From assembly GCA_009787175.1 (NCBI GenBank), contig WRGM01000126.1, positions 1 to 10,920 of the forward strand: a DNA stretch of 10,920 bases, written 5' to 3'. The position numbers and the translations under genes were made by a program. Below are positions 1 through 6,590 of this stretch, in pieces; within the stretch, counting starts at the first letter, position 1; each line of letters opens with the position of its first letter. This DNA comes from Candidatus Bathycorpusculum fermentans. Its GTDB lineage: Archaea; Thermoproteota; Bathyarchaeia; Bathyarchaeales; Bathycorpusculaceae. The notes beneath the pieces were generated by a model. That model had not been told where the DNA came from. It ran no database searches and worked only from the letters and a program-made list of their open reading frames with translations.

Positions 1-94
1 CGGTATAGCAGCTAAACAATTTGAATGGTAAAAATCGTGAACAAGAAGATATGTTAAAGGTGGGGTGAAATTATTTTGTGAGAAGACACAGCCT

Positions 95-335
95 TAGCGT
101 ACACAAAATATATATATTCATTCGATTTTTGGTGTCAAATTGATGCATAAGTGGTTGTAGATCGTAAAAAATTTTTACGCCATAATTTTTTAAAAAATTA
201 ATTACGTGTACGCTATTGTTAGCGTATACAGGAAATAAATGTGATACACTGTTAAATATTAAAATATTTGTTGTCAAACATATTTGTTTAGATAAAAACT
301 CATAATCTTTCAGAATTGTTTGGTGCTACGCTATT
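95..335. repeat. Repeated TAGCGTA-type sites, including one hairpin
   Basis: The 10-mer TAGCGTACAC occurs at 95-104, in inverted orientation at 206-215, and with one mismatch (TAGCGTATAC) at 220-229. The inner pair forms a 10-bp stem with one G-T wobble and a TTGT loop at 216-219. A shorter inverted copy, TACGCTATT, is at 327-335 and matches 209-217. The sites lie in a gene-free stretch upstream of the propeller gene. They could be operator half-sites or an RNA hairpin; the sequence alone does not decide. Apart from these sites I see nothing convincing in 32-450. Confidence 0.5.
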
Positions 336-459
336 TTCTTGAAAAATTTAGGTTTGATATTGGTTTTGACATATAACTTCTGCAATTACAAAATAGACAC
401 TGGACTATAAAAAGTTAAATTGCTATATGGGGGTATTGAATTCTGTTTTTTCAACTAAC

Positions 460-468
460 TTTATAAAT
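460..468 (+). promoter_or_regulatory. Putative TATA box of the propeller gene
   Basis: TTTATAAAT fits the archaeal box A consensus. Its centre is about 25 bases ahead of position 490, so a transcript would begin close to the ATG at 491 and the GGAGG at 493-497. A second TATA-like stretch (CTATAAAAAG, near 404-413) lies further upstream and is the alternative. Confidence 0.45.
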
Positions 469-506
469 GTGTTATTTCTAATAGTTTATTATGGAGGAAA
501 TAGAAA

Positions 507-614
507 ATTAGACATTTTAAACATAAAAGGTTATCTTCAGCAATAGCGGTGCTACTAATAGTGTCGTTTATTGTTTCAATATTTGCAGCTACAGGCAATA
601 TTGCAAAAGCGTAA
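507..614 (+). pseudogene. Signal-peptide part of the propeller gene, cut off by in-frame TAA
   Basis: This stretch is in the same frame as the 702-2972 reading frame and encodes 35 residues with a basic start (RHFKHKR), a hydrophobic core (AIAVLLIVSFIVSIFAA) and an AKA end typical of a signal-peptidase site. TAA at 612-614 follows directly, and the same frame then reads ETRDILTYPFIDAIPQPAG into the Ig-like N-terminus of the main ORF. CAA to TAA is the simplest change. No ATG, GTG or TTG precedes the signal peptide in frame; the codon at the right place is ATT (507-509), ten bases after GGAGG at 493-497. The in-frame stop and the ATT together suggest recent inactivation. Sequencing error, readthrough, or internal re-initiation are alternatives. 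Confidence 0.7.
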
Positions 615-701
615 GAAACTCGCGACATTCTGACATATCCATTCATTGATGCCATTCCACAACCGGCGGGCGTTGGTCAAACAGTACTAGTCAACTTCGG
701 T

Positions 702-2972
702 TTGCTAAATCAGCTTGCTCGTGATGGTGATGGTTGGAACGTGACTGCAGTAATCACAGATCCTGATGGTCACTCTGAAACGTTTACGCGCATGACCTGG
801 TCTACTGGCACAGTTGGCATGTCTTATGTACCAAACAAAGAAGGCGACTACAAACTACAATGCCGCTTTGAACGCGTATACTACACTTCAGGCATATCTA
901 CCATACCCTCGGGATACTATGCGGCAAGTGAAAGTGAAATTGTTACATTAAAGGTAACAGGCGAATGGAAACCAGAACATCCAGGATATGCCCCACCAGA
1001 CCAGTATTGGACCAGACCAATCGATGCACAACTACGTGAATGGTGGTCTATTGCAGGAAGCTGGGTAGCCAAACCTAACAACGCGTTTGCGCCATATAAT
1101 GATGCCCCAAAGAGTGCTCACATTTTGTGGTCTATGCCAATTGGTGATACTATGGGAGGATTATCTGGCGGTGACAACGGCATGATTGCCTATCAAGATG
1201 GTGATGCATATGAAGGCAAATTTACAAACAACATAATCATAAGCGGTGTTTTATACTATAACCGATATGTCGCCGCTTCACCAACGCAGACAATTGTCGC
1301 AGTTGACTTACACACAGGCAAAACACTCTGGGAAAGATCATACGACTTTGGCGGCAGCAGAATATCCACAGGACAAATCCTAACATGGCTTAGCTTAAAC
1401 AACCGTGGCACTTGGTCCTATGTTTGGATGACTAGTGGCACTAACATGTTTGCACTTGATGCTAAGACTGGGGATCTTAAATACAACATGACAAACGTTC
1501 CATCTGGAACAATCTACTATGGTCCAAATGGTGAAATGCTAAAATACCAACTGGTAAACTATGGCACTACAGACAATCCAAACTATCACTTATTGCAATG
1601 GAACTCTAGTTGGGTAGTCAATAACGGTAAATCTGGTGTATCAGATAGTTGGGGCAGTCAAGTTCAGGGTAGAACTTATAATGCAACAGAACGAGGATAT
1701 GACCTTAATGTCTCAATAGGTGCAGGAACAGTCATAACAGGATCAATGGTTTATGCATTTCCAGAAGATCGTATTATCTATGGTAGAGCTACAACTGAGA
1801 GCATAACACTTTCAGCAATTAGTCTTAAAGAAGGTGAGAAAGGGCGAGTAATATTCAAAAATGAGACTTGGGTATCGCCTCAAGATTTGGAAAGTGTTGA
1901 TCTTTATGGACAATCAACATGGTCGGCAATAAGTCAAGAAGACATGGTAATTACTTTCTGGGTAAAGAACAGCAGAATTAACTATGCCTTTAGTTTAGAA
2001 ACAGGTAAATTCATGTGGAAAACAGACCCACAAACTTATGCAGACGCATGGGTACAAGCCACTTTAGGTCGTAGTAATATTATTGTATACCATAAGCTCA
2101 TTTCCGTTGCTGCTGGTGGTATTGTATATTGTCACGATATTAAGACTGGCGATTTACTTTGGACCTATGACGTAACTGATCCATATACCGAGTCTTATCT
2201 AGCACCAAACTGGTGGGTTACACCGCAATTTGTTTCATGTGGCATAGCCTATTTCGGACATGAGGAACACTCTCCCCTAGAACCTAAGCCAAGAGGCGCA
2301 CCATACTTTGCTCTCAATATAGAAACTGGTGAAGTAGTTTGGAGAATAGACGGCGCATTCCGTCAGACAATGTGGGGTGGCCGTTCAATTATCGGTGATA
2401 GCATCATTATTACACAGAATACTTATGATCAGCAGATTTATGCAATTGGTAAAGGTCCAAGTTCAATGTCCGTCACTGCTCCTGACATAGCTGTTACCGC
2501 AAATACGCCTGTTCTAATTAGAGGAACTATCATGGATGTTTCCCCCGGCACAGAAAGCGATGACTTACGATTGCGTTTTCCCAATGGTGTTCCAGCAGTT
2601 TCTGACGAATGCATGAATGAATGGATGCTTTTCGTATACAAACAGTTCCCCGAGACACATGCAACAGGTGTTCCAATTAGAATTGACGCTATTGATCCAA
2701 ATGGTAACTATGTAACTTTAGGTGAAACGGTGAGTGATGCAAATGGCCGATTTAGCTTTAGCTTTACACCTGACAAAGAAGGACAATACAACATTTACGC
2801 ATTCTTCGACGGATCCGCCTCATACTACAAGACTAACGCACAAACTGAATTACTAGTAATGCCCGGTGCTAGCGCTAGTAGTACTAATTATGCGCTCTAT
2901 GCTTTCATCGTAGGCATTGTACTGGTAATTATTGCAATTGTCTTTGGTCTCTTAATACTTAAAAAGAAATAA
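702..2972 (+). CDS. Surface PQQ-like beta-propeller protein with Ig-like domains and C-terminal anchor
   Basis: This is the open part (756 codons) of a gene whose natural start is probably at about 507; TTG at 702 is only the first usable start after the TAA at 612 and has no Shine-Dalgarno site. Residues 1-90 look Ig-like. Residues 100-600 carry PQQ/pyrrolo-quinoline-type propeller blades, recognised by repeats such as AVDLHTGKTLWE (about 200), ALDAKTGDLKY (about 251), SLETGKFMW (about 431), HDIKTGDLLWTYD (about 478) and LNIETGEVVWRID (about 538). A second Ig-like domain follows at about 645-725 (GVPIRIDAIDPNG...FTPDKEGQYNIYA). The protein ends in a hydrophobic segment at about 730-753 and KKK, so it would sit outside the cell, anchored by its C-terminus. 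Propellers of this family bind ligands or scaffold proteins; enzymatic activity is not evident. Without its signal peptide the product may not be exported. Confidence 0.85.
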   Translation: MLNQLARDGDGWNVTAVITDPDGHSETFTRMTWSTGTVGMSYVPNKEGDYKLQCRFERVYYTSGISTIPSGYYAASESEIVTLKVTGEWKPEHPGYAPPDQYWTRPIDAQLREWWSIAGSWVAKPNNAFAPYNDAPKSAHILWSMPIGDTMGGLSGGDNGMIAYQDGDAYEGKFTNNIIISGVLYYNRYVAASPTQTIVAVDLHTGKTLWERSYDFGGSRISTGQILTWLSLNNRGTWSYVWMTSGTNMFALDAKTGDLKYNMTNVPSGTIYYGPNGEMLKYQLVNYGTTDNPNYHLLQWNSSWVVNNGKSGVSDSWGSQVQGRTYNATERGYDLNVSIGAGTVITGSMVYAFPEDRIIYGRATTESITLSAISLKEGEKGRVIFKNETWVSPQDLESVDLYGQSTWSAISQEDMVITFWVKNSRINYAFSLETGKFMWKTDPQTYADAWVQATLGRSNIIVYHKLISVAAGGIVYCHDIKTGDLLWTYDVTDPYTESYLAPNWWVTPQFVSCGIAYFGHEEHSPLEPKPRGAPYFALNIETGEVVWRIDGAFRQTMWGGRSIIGDSIIITQNTYDQQIYAIGKGPSSMSVTAPDIAVTANTPVLIRGTIMDVSPGTESDDLRLRFPNGVPAVSDECMNEWMLFVYKQFPETHATGVPIRIDAIDPNGNYVTLGETVSDANGRFSFSFTPDKEGQYNIYAFFDGSASYYKTNAQTELLVMPGASASSTNYALYAFIVGIVLVIIAIVFGLLILKKK

Positions 2973-3002
2973 AAAGAGAACAAATAAACAAACAACCCAA
3001 CC

Positions 3003-3008
3003 TTTTTT
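3003..3008 (+). terminator. T-tract terminator after the propeller gene
   Basis: A run of six T follows the stop codon by 30 bases, preceded by A- and C-rich DNA without a hairpin. This is the usual archaeal style of termination. The gene-free stretch to 3220 otherwise contains only the inverted repeat listed separately. Confidence 0.4.
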
Positions 3009-3089
3009 CATATAATAATAAACACAAATTTTCCAAGTATATCCAAAAACGTTTGTAACTATGCACAGTTATAACCAAAAACCCAAACA

Positions 3090-3138
3090 TTTACTAGACA
3101 TAAAAATAGTGAATCAACTGTTCCTATAGTCTAGTAAA
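3090..3138. repeat. 10-bp perfect inverted repeat in intergenic DNA
   Basis: TTTACTAGAC at 3090-3099 is the exact reverse complement of GTCTAGTAAA at 3129-3138, with a 29-base spacer. If A3128 is bulged, three more pairs (ATA with TAT) extend the stem inward. It could be an RNA hairpin, a protein-binding site, or a relic of a small mobile element. Confidence 0.4.
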
Positions 3139-3220
3139 CTCTGCCAAAAATCGATACGCCTAAGATATATTCATTGCAATGTTTACATGTTGCCCCCAAA
3201 AACCCTGGCAAGAAATAAAC

Positions 3221-3328
3221 ATGATAAATAGAAACAGACAAAAAGAAGCTATGAATATTGTTGCAAAGACAAAACTATGGGAACGCTTATTAGGAAAAAC
3301 ACAACCATACAACAAGCAACACCAATAA
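3221..3328 (+). CDS. Possible 35-residue ORF upstream of tRNA-Gln
   Basis: ATG at 3221 opens 35 codons (MINRNRQKEAMNIVAKTKLW...) ending just before the tRNA; a second ATG lies at 3251. The product is basic and soluble with no recognised family. There is no clear ribosome-binding site and nothing beyond length and composition supports it, so it may be chance. Confidence 0.2.
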   Translation: MINRNRQKEAMNIVAKTKLWERLLGKTQPYNKQHQ

Positions 3329-3339
3329 AAACTGAACGC

Positions 3340-3412
3340 AGCCCGGTGGTGTAGTGGTCAAGCATAGCGGGCTTTGGACCCGTTGACGAGAGTTCGAATC
3401 TCTCCCGGGCTA
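3340..3412 (+). tRNA. tRNA-Gln (anticodon UUG)
   Basis: Full cloverleaf, 73 bases. Acceptor AGCCCGG (3340-3346) pairs with CCGGGCT (3405-3411), followed by discriminator A3412. The D-arm spans 3349-3365. The anticodon stem GCGGG/CCCGT (3367-3371, 3379-3383) closes the loop CTTTGGA with anticodon TTG at 3374-3376. The variable loop is 3384-3387. The T-arm is GAGAG TTCGAAT CTCTC (3388-3404). CCA is not encoded and there is no intron. Bases 3402-3414, the 3' end of the gene, recur at 6478-6490, which makes this tRNA a candidate integration site. Confidence 0.97.
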
Positions 3413-3430
3413 CTCCTTTCAATTACTTAA

Positions 3431-3441
3431 AATATATAAAT
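3431..3441 (+). promoter_or_regulatory. Strong TATA box just after tRNA-Gln
   Basis: AATATATAAAT lies 19 bases past the tRNA end and is a close match to archaeal box A. Transcription would begin near 3460 and run into the small-ORF chain from 3480 on. If the tRNA end is the left end of an integrated element, this would be the element's first promoter. Confidence 0.45.
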
Positions 3442-3479
3442 AGGGATTTATAGTTTATTTGTGTTGAGATGCAAATGCA

Positions 3480-3587
3480 ATGGCAAGAATAAGCCCAACA
3501 CAAGAACTTTTCAAACAAAAATTTATAAAAACATCCGTTGGGGTGGTAACGTTTAAAAATTATTACTGCTTATACTTTATTTGCTGA
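3480..3587 (+). CDS. Possible 35-residue ORF behind the TATA box
   Basis: ATG at 3480 opens MARISPTQELFKQKFIKTSV and runs to TGA at 3585-3587. Two other ATGs (3469, 3475) precede it and start only tiny peptides. Its opening (MARISP) resembles that of the next ORF at 3598 (MARTKE), but this could be chance. No family is recognised. Confidence 0.2.
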   Translation: MARISPTQELFKQKFIKTSVGVVTFKNYYCLYFIC

Positions 3588-3597
3588 GGCAAAGTGT

Positions 3598-4001
3598 ATG
3601 GCACGAACCAAAGAAGAAATAGAAGGGGATCTTATAATGGTAGATTTTAGGAAAGATACACAAAAAGTCTACAAGTTGCTTGCAAGCGCAGGCGTAGAAG
3701 TTGAGAAAAAGCAAAAATAGGCGTTCTTTTGATTCATCAATCAACTGTGAACAATAATAGTAACCAAAGAGAATTAGCAAATTTATGTTGTGCAGAAATA
3801 GACGGTTACATAAGACAGCTTAGATGAAGTTGACGGCGTGTTAACAAATCTTAACAGTTTGTTACCTGTGTATCTTCAAATTAAACCTTAAATAATTATT
3901 CTGTTGTGGTTGCAGGTTTAGAAGAACTTGCTTTTTTGTTTTCATTAATTGAGTGGTTGAAGAAAAAACTGAGGTTAAAATGTTATGTCTGGGTCTGGTG
4001 A
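3598..4001 (+). pseudogene. Frame-broken small gene of the viral-like module
   Basis: Coding-like sequence continues through three frame changes. ATG at 3598 opens 40 codons (MARTKEEIEGDL...VEVEKKQK, stop 3718-3720). A -1 shift in the A-rich stretch near 3706-3717 gives KAKIGVLLIHQ...ELANLCCAEIDGYIRQL, which stops at 3825. Skipping A3822 leads to DEVDGVLTNLNSLLPVYLQ, which stops at 3889. A further shift gives LEELAFLFSLIEWLKKKLR, ending with TGA at 3999-4001. Joined, this is a protein of about 130 residues ending where the next ORF starts (3985). Part of it (NQRELANLCCAEIDGYIRQL) resembles a helix-turn-helix but without a firm match. Position ahead of a tail-like gene would suit a tail-assembly chaperone, some of which use a programmed shift, but three breaks make decay more likely. 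Confidence 0.4.
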
Positions 4002-4131
4002 GGGTGTTGTTAATGTTCAGATTAGTGTGGATAAGTCAGAGATTGATGCGGCTTTGGCTAGTATTGATTCTGCTCAGACTGGCAGGGTGTATCTGCTGGA
4101 TCGGGCAGGATGCGGCAGCCAAAGTTTGTAA
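3985..4131 (+). CDS. 48-residue N-terminal fragment of tail tape-measure-like protein
   Basis: ATG at 3985 follows GAGGT (3971-3975) at a good distance, so this start is well supported. The product opens MSGSGEGVVNVQISVDKSE and continues IDAALASIDSAQTGRVYLLDRAG before running out of frame into CGSQSL and TAA. The pattern of a short beta strand followed by DKSEIDxAL and a helix resembles the start of phage tape-measure proteins (family knowledge, remote). The downstream 145-codon ORF starts at 4110 in a different frame and overlaps by 22 bases; reading RAG straight into RQPKFVSKYA would give one protein of about 186 residues. A 2-base insertion or 1-base deletion near 4108-4113 is the simplest explanation; translational coupling is the other. 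Confidence 0.5.
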   Translation: MSGSGEGVVNVQISVDKSEIDAALASIDSAQTGRVYLLDRAGCGSQSL

Positions 4132-4547
4132 GCAAATATGCCTCGCCCCCTGATGATTCATGGGTAGATAAGGATCAGCTACGTATGCTTGTTAGTATGC
4201 AGGAACAGACAAAGGAAGTTACGTCTGAAATTAAAGGTTTAGAGACAACTGCGCATCGGCTGGCTCGTATGATTCCTGGTGTACGTGAGGTTGATCGAAC
4301 CTATAGGAACATTCTGCGTATGCAGCACGGCTATACGGGTATAGCGATGATTAATTTTGCGTTAATTGCCTGGCGCATTGTACGCATGATTAATCAGTAC
4401 TTTGACCAGAAAAAGCGGCAAGAACAAGAAATGGAAGCAGCCATACGTGAGGTTCGTAACATTACAACTCATGAAAGCTATATGCAGTGGAAAACGGGGC
4501 AAAGAACCGAAATGAACTCCGCCAGAACACGCAACATATCCATGTAG
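4110..4547 (+). CDS. Coiled-coil plus membrane-helix protein, viral tail-like
   Basis: Predicted 145 residues. Residues 20-60 form a charged helix of coiled-coil type (MLVSMQEQTKEVTSEIKGLE). Residues 74-94 are a hydrophobic helix (GYTGIAMINFALIAWRIVRM), followed by a second charged helix (KKRQEQEMEAAIREV). This is the arrangement of a short tape-measure or tail-associated protein that inserts in a membrane, but no specific family is recognised. ATG at 4110 has no proper Shine-Dalgarno site, which favours production as the continuation of the 3985 ORF through a frameshift, or by coupling to it. The first 10-15 residues overlap the end of that ORF. The gene stands in the putative virus-derived module ahead of the hub-like gene. 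Confidence 0.65.
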   Translation: MRQPKFVSKYASPPDDSWVDKDQLRMLVSMQEQTKEVTSEIKGLETTAHRLARMIPGVREVDRTYRNILRMQHGYTGIAMINFALIAWRIVRMINQYFDQKKRQEQEMEAAIREVRNITTHESYMQWKTGQRTEMNSARTRNISM

Positions 4548-4614
4548 TTAGATTATGGATAATTTAGAGTAAGGTTTAAAACTTGAAGATATGATTAAAG
4601 TAAATAGTCTTAGT

Positions 4615-4622
4615 AAAAAAAA
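4615..4622 (-). terminator. T8 terminator of the antisense membrane gene
   Basis: Eight A on the + strand give T8 on the - strand, seven bases after the stop codon at 4630. No hairpin precedes it, as is usual in archaea. Confidence 0.4.
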
Positions 4623-4629
4623 CTTTGTG

Positions 4630-4911
4630 TTAATCTGTAGCTTTTTTGTAAGGCGACTGATGCAACCCCTCAACTTGATGTTTAACACGTTGCTTTTTAC
4701 GCCACTGAACAATACTCAGAATACATAAAATAATAGTGATAATGATTAAACCATAAAAAGGTATGATCCGATTATTTATTGGAAACTGCCCCAAGTATTT
4801 AATAATAACTTTTATGTCGCCTATTGCACCACTAAAGAATCCGTAAAGTAATGTAGCAACTACAGAGATTATTGTTAAATTACGTAGTAAAATATATTTC
4901 AATATTGCCAC
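4630..4911 (-). CDS. Small two-helix membrane protein, antisense in viral-like module
   Basis: Predicted 93 residues beginning at GTG (4909-4911). There are two membrane segments, at about 10-30 (LTIISVVATLLYGFFSG) and 50-68 (IPFYGLIIITIILCILSIV). A strongly basic tail (WRKKQRVKH) should lie inside the cell. No family is recognised. An ATG slightly upstream (4917-4919) is in another frame and stops at once. The gene is convergent with the 145-residue gene and divergent from the hub-like gene, with which it shares a 74-base AT-rich gap. Opposite orientation within a virion-type module is typical of a moron (accessory gene carried for host benefit), for example one affecting superinfection; this is only a suggestion. 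Confidence 0.55.
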   Translation of the reverse strand: MAILKYILLRNLTIISVVATLLYGFFSGAIGDIKVIIKYLGQFPINNRIIPFYGLIIITIILCILSIVQWRKKQRVKHQVEGLHQSPYKKATD

Positions 4912-4971
4912 TTTCTCATGTTATATGCCTCTTTGCAATATTTAACTTTTTTCATAGTAACAAAAATTAAA

Positions 4972-4988
4972 GGAGAAAAAATGTTATG
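4972..4988 (+). promoter_or_regulatory. Ribosome-binding site and doubled start of the hub-like gene
   Basis: GGAG (4972-4975) precedes two overlapping ATGs, 4981 and 4986, in the string ATGTTATG. The 4981 frame stops after five codons, so 4986 is the start of the long gene. The same ATGTTATG with AAA before it also starts the 3985 ORF. Confidence 0.55.
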
Positions 4989-6515
4989 CCAAATATAGAA
5001 GCATTTGTTTTCACTGCCTCAGGTGGAATAGAAATCGGCAACGCTGCAATACGACTGGAAACAAACACCGAAGGTCCCGTAGGAGAATGGAAACTAACAC
5101 TAAACAACACCACAGATGCATCCCAACTGTTAAAAGCTGGTCAATACATTATTCTTGGTGCAGACCAGCACACTTTAATGAAGGGCTATGTTGAAGACAT
5201 ATTACCAGAAGTTACAGATGAAAAAAGCGTTTTCTACAAAACCGTAACTGTAAAAGGACTTAACGCTGGACGAGACCTTTTAAAACATCTGATACATGCT
5301 AATTTTGTAAATCCTAAACTTGGCGACCTAATGGATGTAACATTAAAAGCCACAGGCAGTAACATTAGAGTTTTTCCCAACCTTATAGGTCAAGGACCCG
5401 TAATTAAAAACTGTAAAGCCAAAGATACATATGTTATTGACTTGTTTAATGAGGCAGGTCAAGAAGCTGGCTACTGGTGGCTGTATAATTGGGATGACAA
5501 TTATATATACGCTGGACCGCTTCAAAACACATTACATACCAATATCACTTTAACGTCCATAGCAAATGATGTAAAGAATAACAATATTTTGCTTATTGAC
5601 CCCCACAGCATTATCGGGTCTAGTATTGTTAATTGGGTTAAAGTAAAAGCAGGCAGCATGAACGACCACCTAACAGAATTCTCATCACAATATTGGACAG
5701 TCTACAAACATGGAATATTAGGTGGTGACGGTACTGGTTCAGTCAGTAAGTTTGATGATACAGAAATCGCAGCAGTCGGAGCAGCTTCATTACGGATAAA
5801 TTGTAACAATGTACAACATAGCGAAGGAACATCACATGGTGCAATAACTTATGGGCATTTTGGTCCTGAGGTACGGTTGACTTTTCCACAGTTTAATTAT
5901 GGCGATTTTTTGGATTATGAAAATATTCCGTCTGAAAATTGCCATGTTTATATTGCACACAATTATTCTGCAACTTTACAATTTGACAAAGCTCGTATTT
6001 ATATTGTAATTACGGATACTGAAGGTAGACGTCTTTCTTGGAAGAGCGATAAAATTAAAAATGGCGAATGGACAAAAGTTGATTTTGTATTAGGCTATAA
6101 TGCTCCATCACCCAATGTGATACAAATAAGTCGAGCTATAGGTAAATGGGAACGTTGCCCCGATAACCCTGGTGGAGCAACAGGAACATTTACACCAGGC
6201 AAGTTCAACTGGAAAATAAAATCCATAGGATTCGAATTCCACCCAGACCCATTTATTAATGCATCCACAGGTTATTTTACTGGCGATTTTTGGGTTGATG
6301 GTTTGTGTATTCCTACTTTGGGTATTAATAATGATGGCGCGTTTTATATTGCTCAAGACACCAATAGTATGGATGAGTATAATGTTAAGTCTATGATTTC
6401 GCTGTTTCGTCCTGAGCTTAAGAGTCAGCTTGATTTGCAGCGGGTTGCTGATGAGACTTTGGCTGTTAGTAAAGATCCTCCCGGGCTACTACTCCCAATA
6501 AAAACAGATAAGTAA
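4986..6515 (+). CDS. Virion baseplate-hub/tail-like protein with jelly-roll domain, C-terminally truncated
   Basis: Predicted 509 residues. Residues 1-220 resemble the hub proteins of contractile or siphovirus tails: a ligand-like barrel opening, GQYIILGADQHTLMKGYVED (about 53-72), then TVTVKGLNAGRDLLKHLI (about 85-101) and a GYWWLYNWDDNYIYAGP segment. Residues 250-450 look like a beta-sandwich of carbohydrate-binding type (ARIYIVITDTEGRRLSW, GYFTGDFWVDGLCIP), suited to binding the cell surface. The end, LDLQRVADETLAVSKDPPG, looks like the run-in to a further hub domain, but the protein stops nine residues later (LLLPIKTDK). That stop comes right after a 13-base copy of the tRNA-Gln 3' end (6478-6490), suggesting the gene was cut and rejoined there. 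Remote homology only; an extracellular injection-system part is possible too. Confidence 0.6.
   Translation: MPNIEAFVFTASGGIEIGNAAIRLETNTEGPVGEWKLTLNNTTDASQLLKAGQYIILGADQHTLMKGYVEDILPEVTDEKSVFYKTVTVKGLNAGRDLLKHLIHANFVNPKLGDLMDVTLKATGSNIRVFPNLIGQGPVIKNCKAKDTYVIDLFNEAGQEAGYWWLYNWDDNYIYAGPLQNTLHTNITLTSIANDVKNNNILLIDPHSIIGSSIVNWVKVKAGSMNDHLTEFSSQYWTVYKHGILGGDGTGSVSKFDDTEIAAVGAASLRINCNNVQHSEGTSHGAITYGHFGPEVRLTFPQFNYGDFLDYENIPSENCHVYIAHNYSATLQFDKARIYIVITDTEGRRLSWKSDKIKNGEWTKVDFVLGYNAPSPNVIQISRAIGKWERCPDNPGGATGTFTPGKFNWKIKSIGFEFHPDPFINASTGYFTGDFWVDGLCIPTLGINNDGAFYIAQDTNSMDEYNVKSMISLFRPELKSQLDLQRVADETLAVSKDPPGLLLPIKTDK
6478..6490 (+). repeat. Copy of tRNA-Gln 3' end, candidate attachment site
   Basis: CTCCCGGGCTACT is identical to 3402-3414, which spans the last T-stem bases, the 3' acceptor strand and the discriminator of tRNA-Gln plus two flanking bases. 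Allowing one gap, the match extends to ATC before it. The two copies are in the same orientation and 3,076 bases apart. They enclose the viral-like genes. Archaeal tyrosine integrases commonly use tRNA 3' ends in this way; none is encoded here. Confidence 0.5.
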
Positions 6516-6590
6516 TTTGCATTTTACAACTAAACCCCATTTTCATAGTTGACCTAAATTTTTTTATTTGTGGCAAATTGAATATAATCT

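Noticed and set aside
2..31. Possible C-terminus (GIAAKQFEW) of a gene entering from the left
   Set aside because: Nine codons are too few to tell from chance.
71..277. 68-codon ORF on the - strand
   Set aside because: TTG start, no ribosome-binding site, low-complexity AT-rich DNA, and it overlaps the repeated TAGCGTA sites and hairpin.
461..655. 64-codon ORF on the - strand
   Set aside because: It is the complement of the propeller gene's signal-peptide region, which makes clear sense on the + strand.
3322..3335. CCAATAAAAACTGA resembling 6495-6508, as part of a longer att duplication
   Set aside because: A-rich and located on the wrong side of the tRNA for a collinear duplication; probably chance.
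3953..4153. 66-codon + strand ORF
   Set aside because: It is out of frame with the 3985 ORF, which has a good Shine-Dalgarno site and better protein-like sequence.
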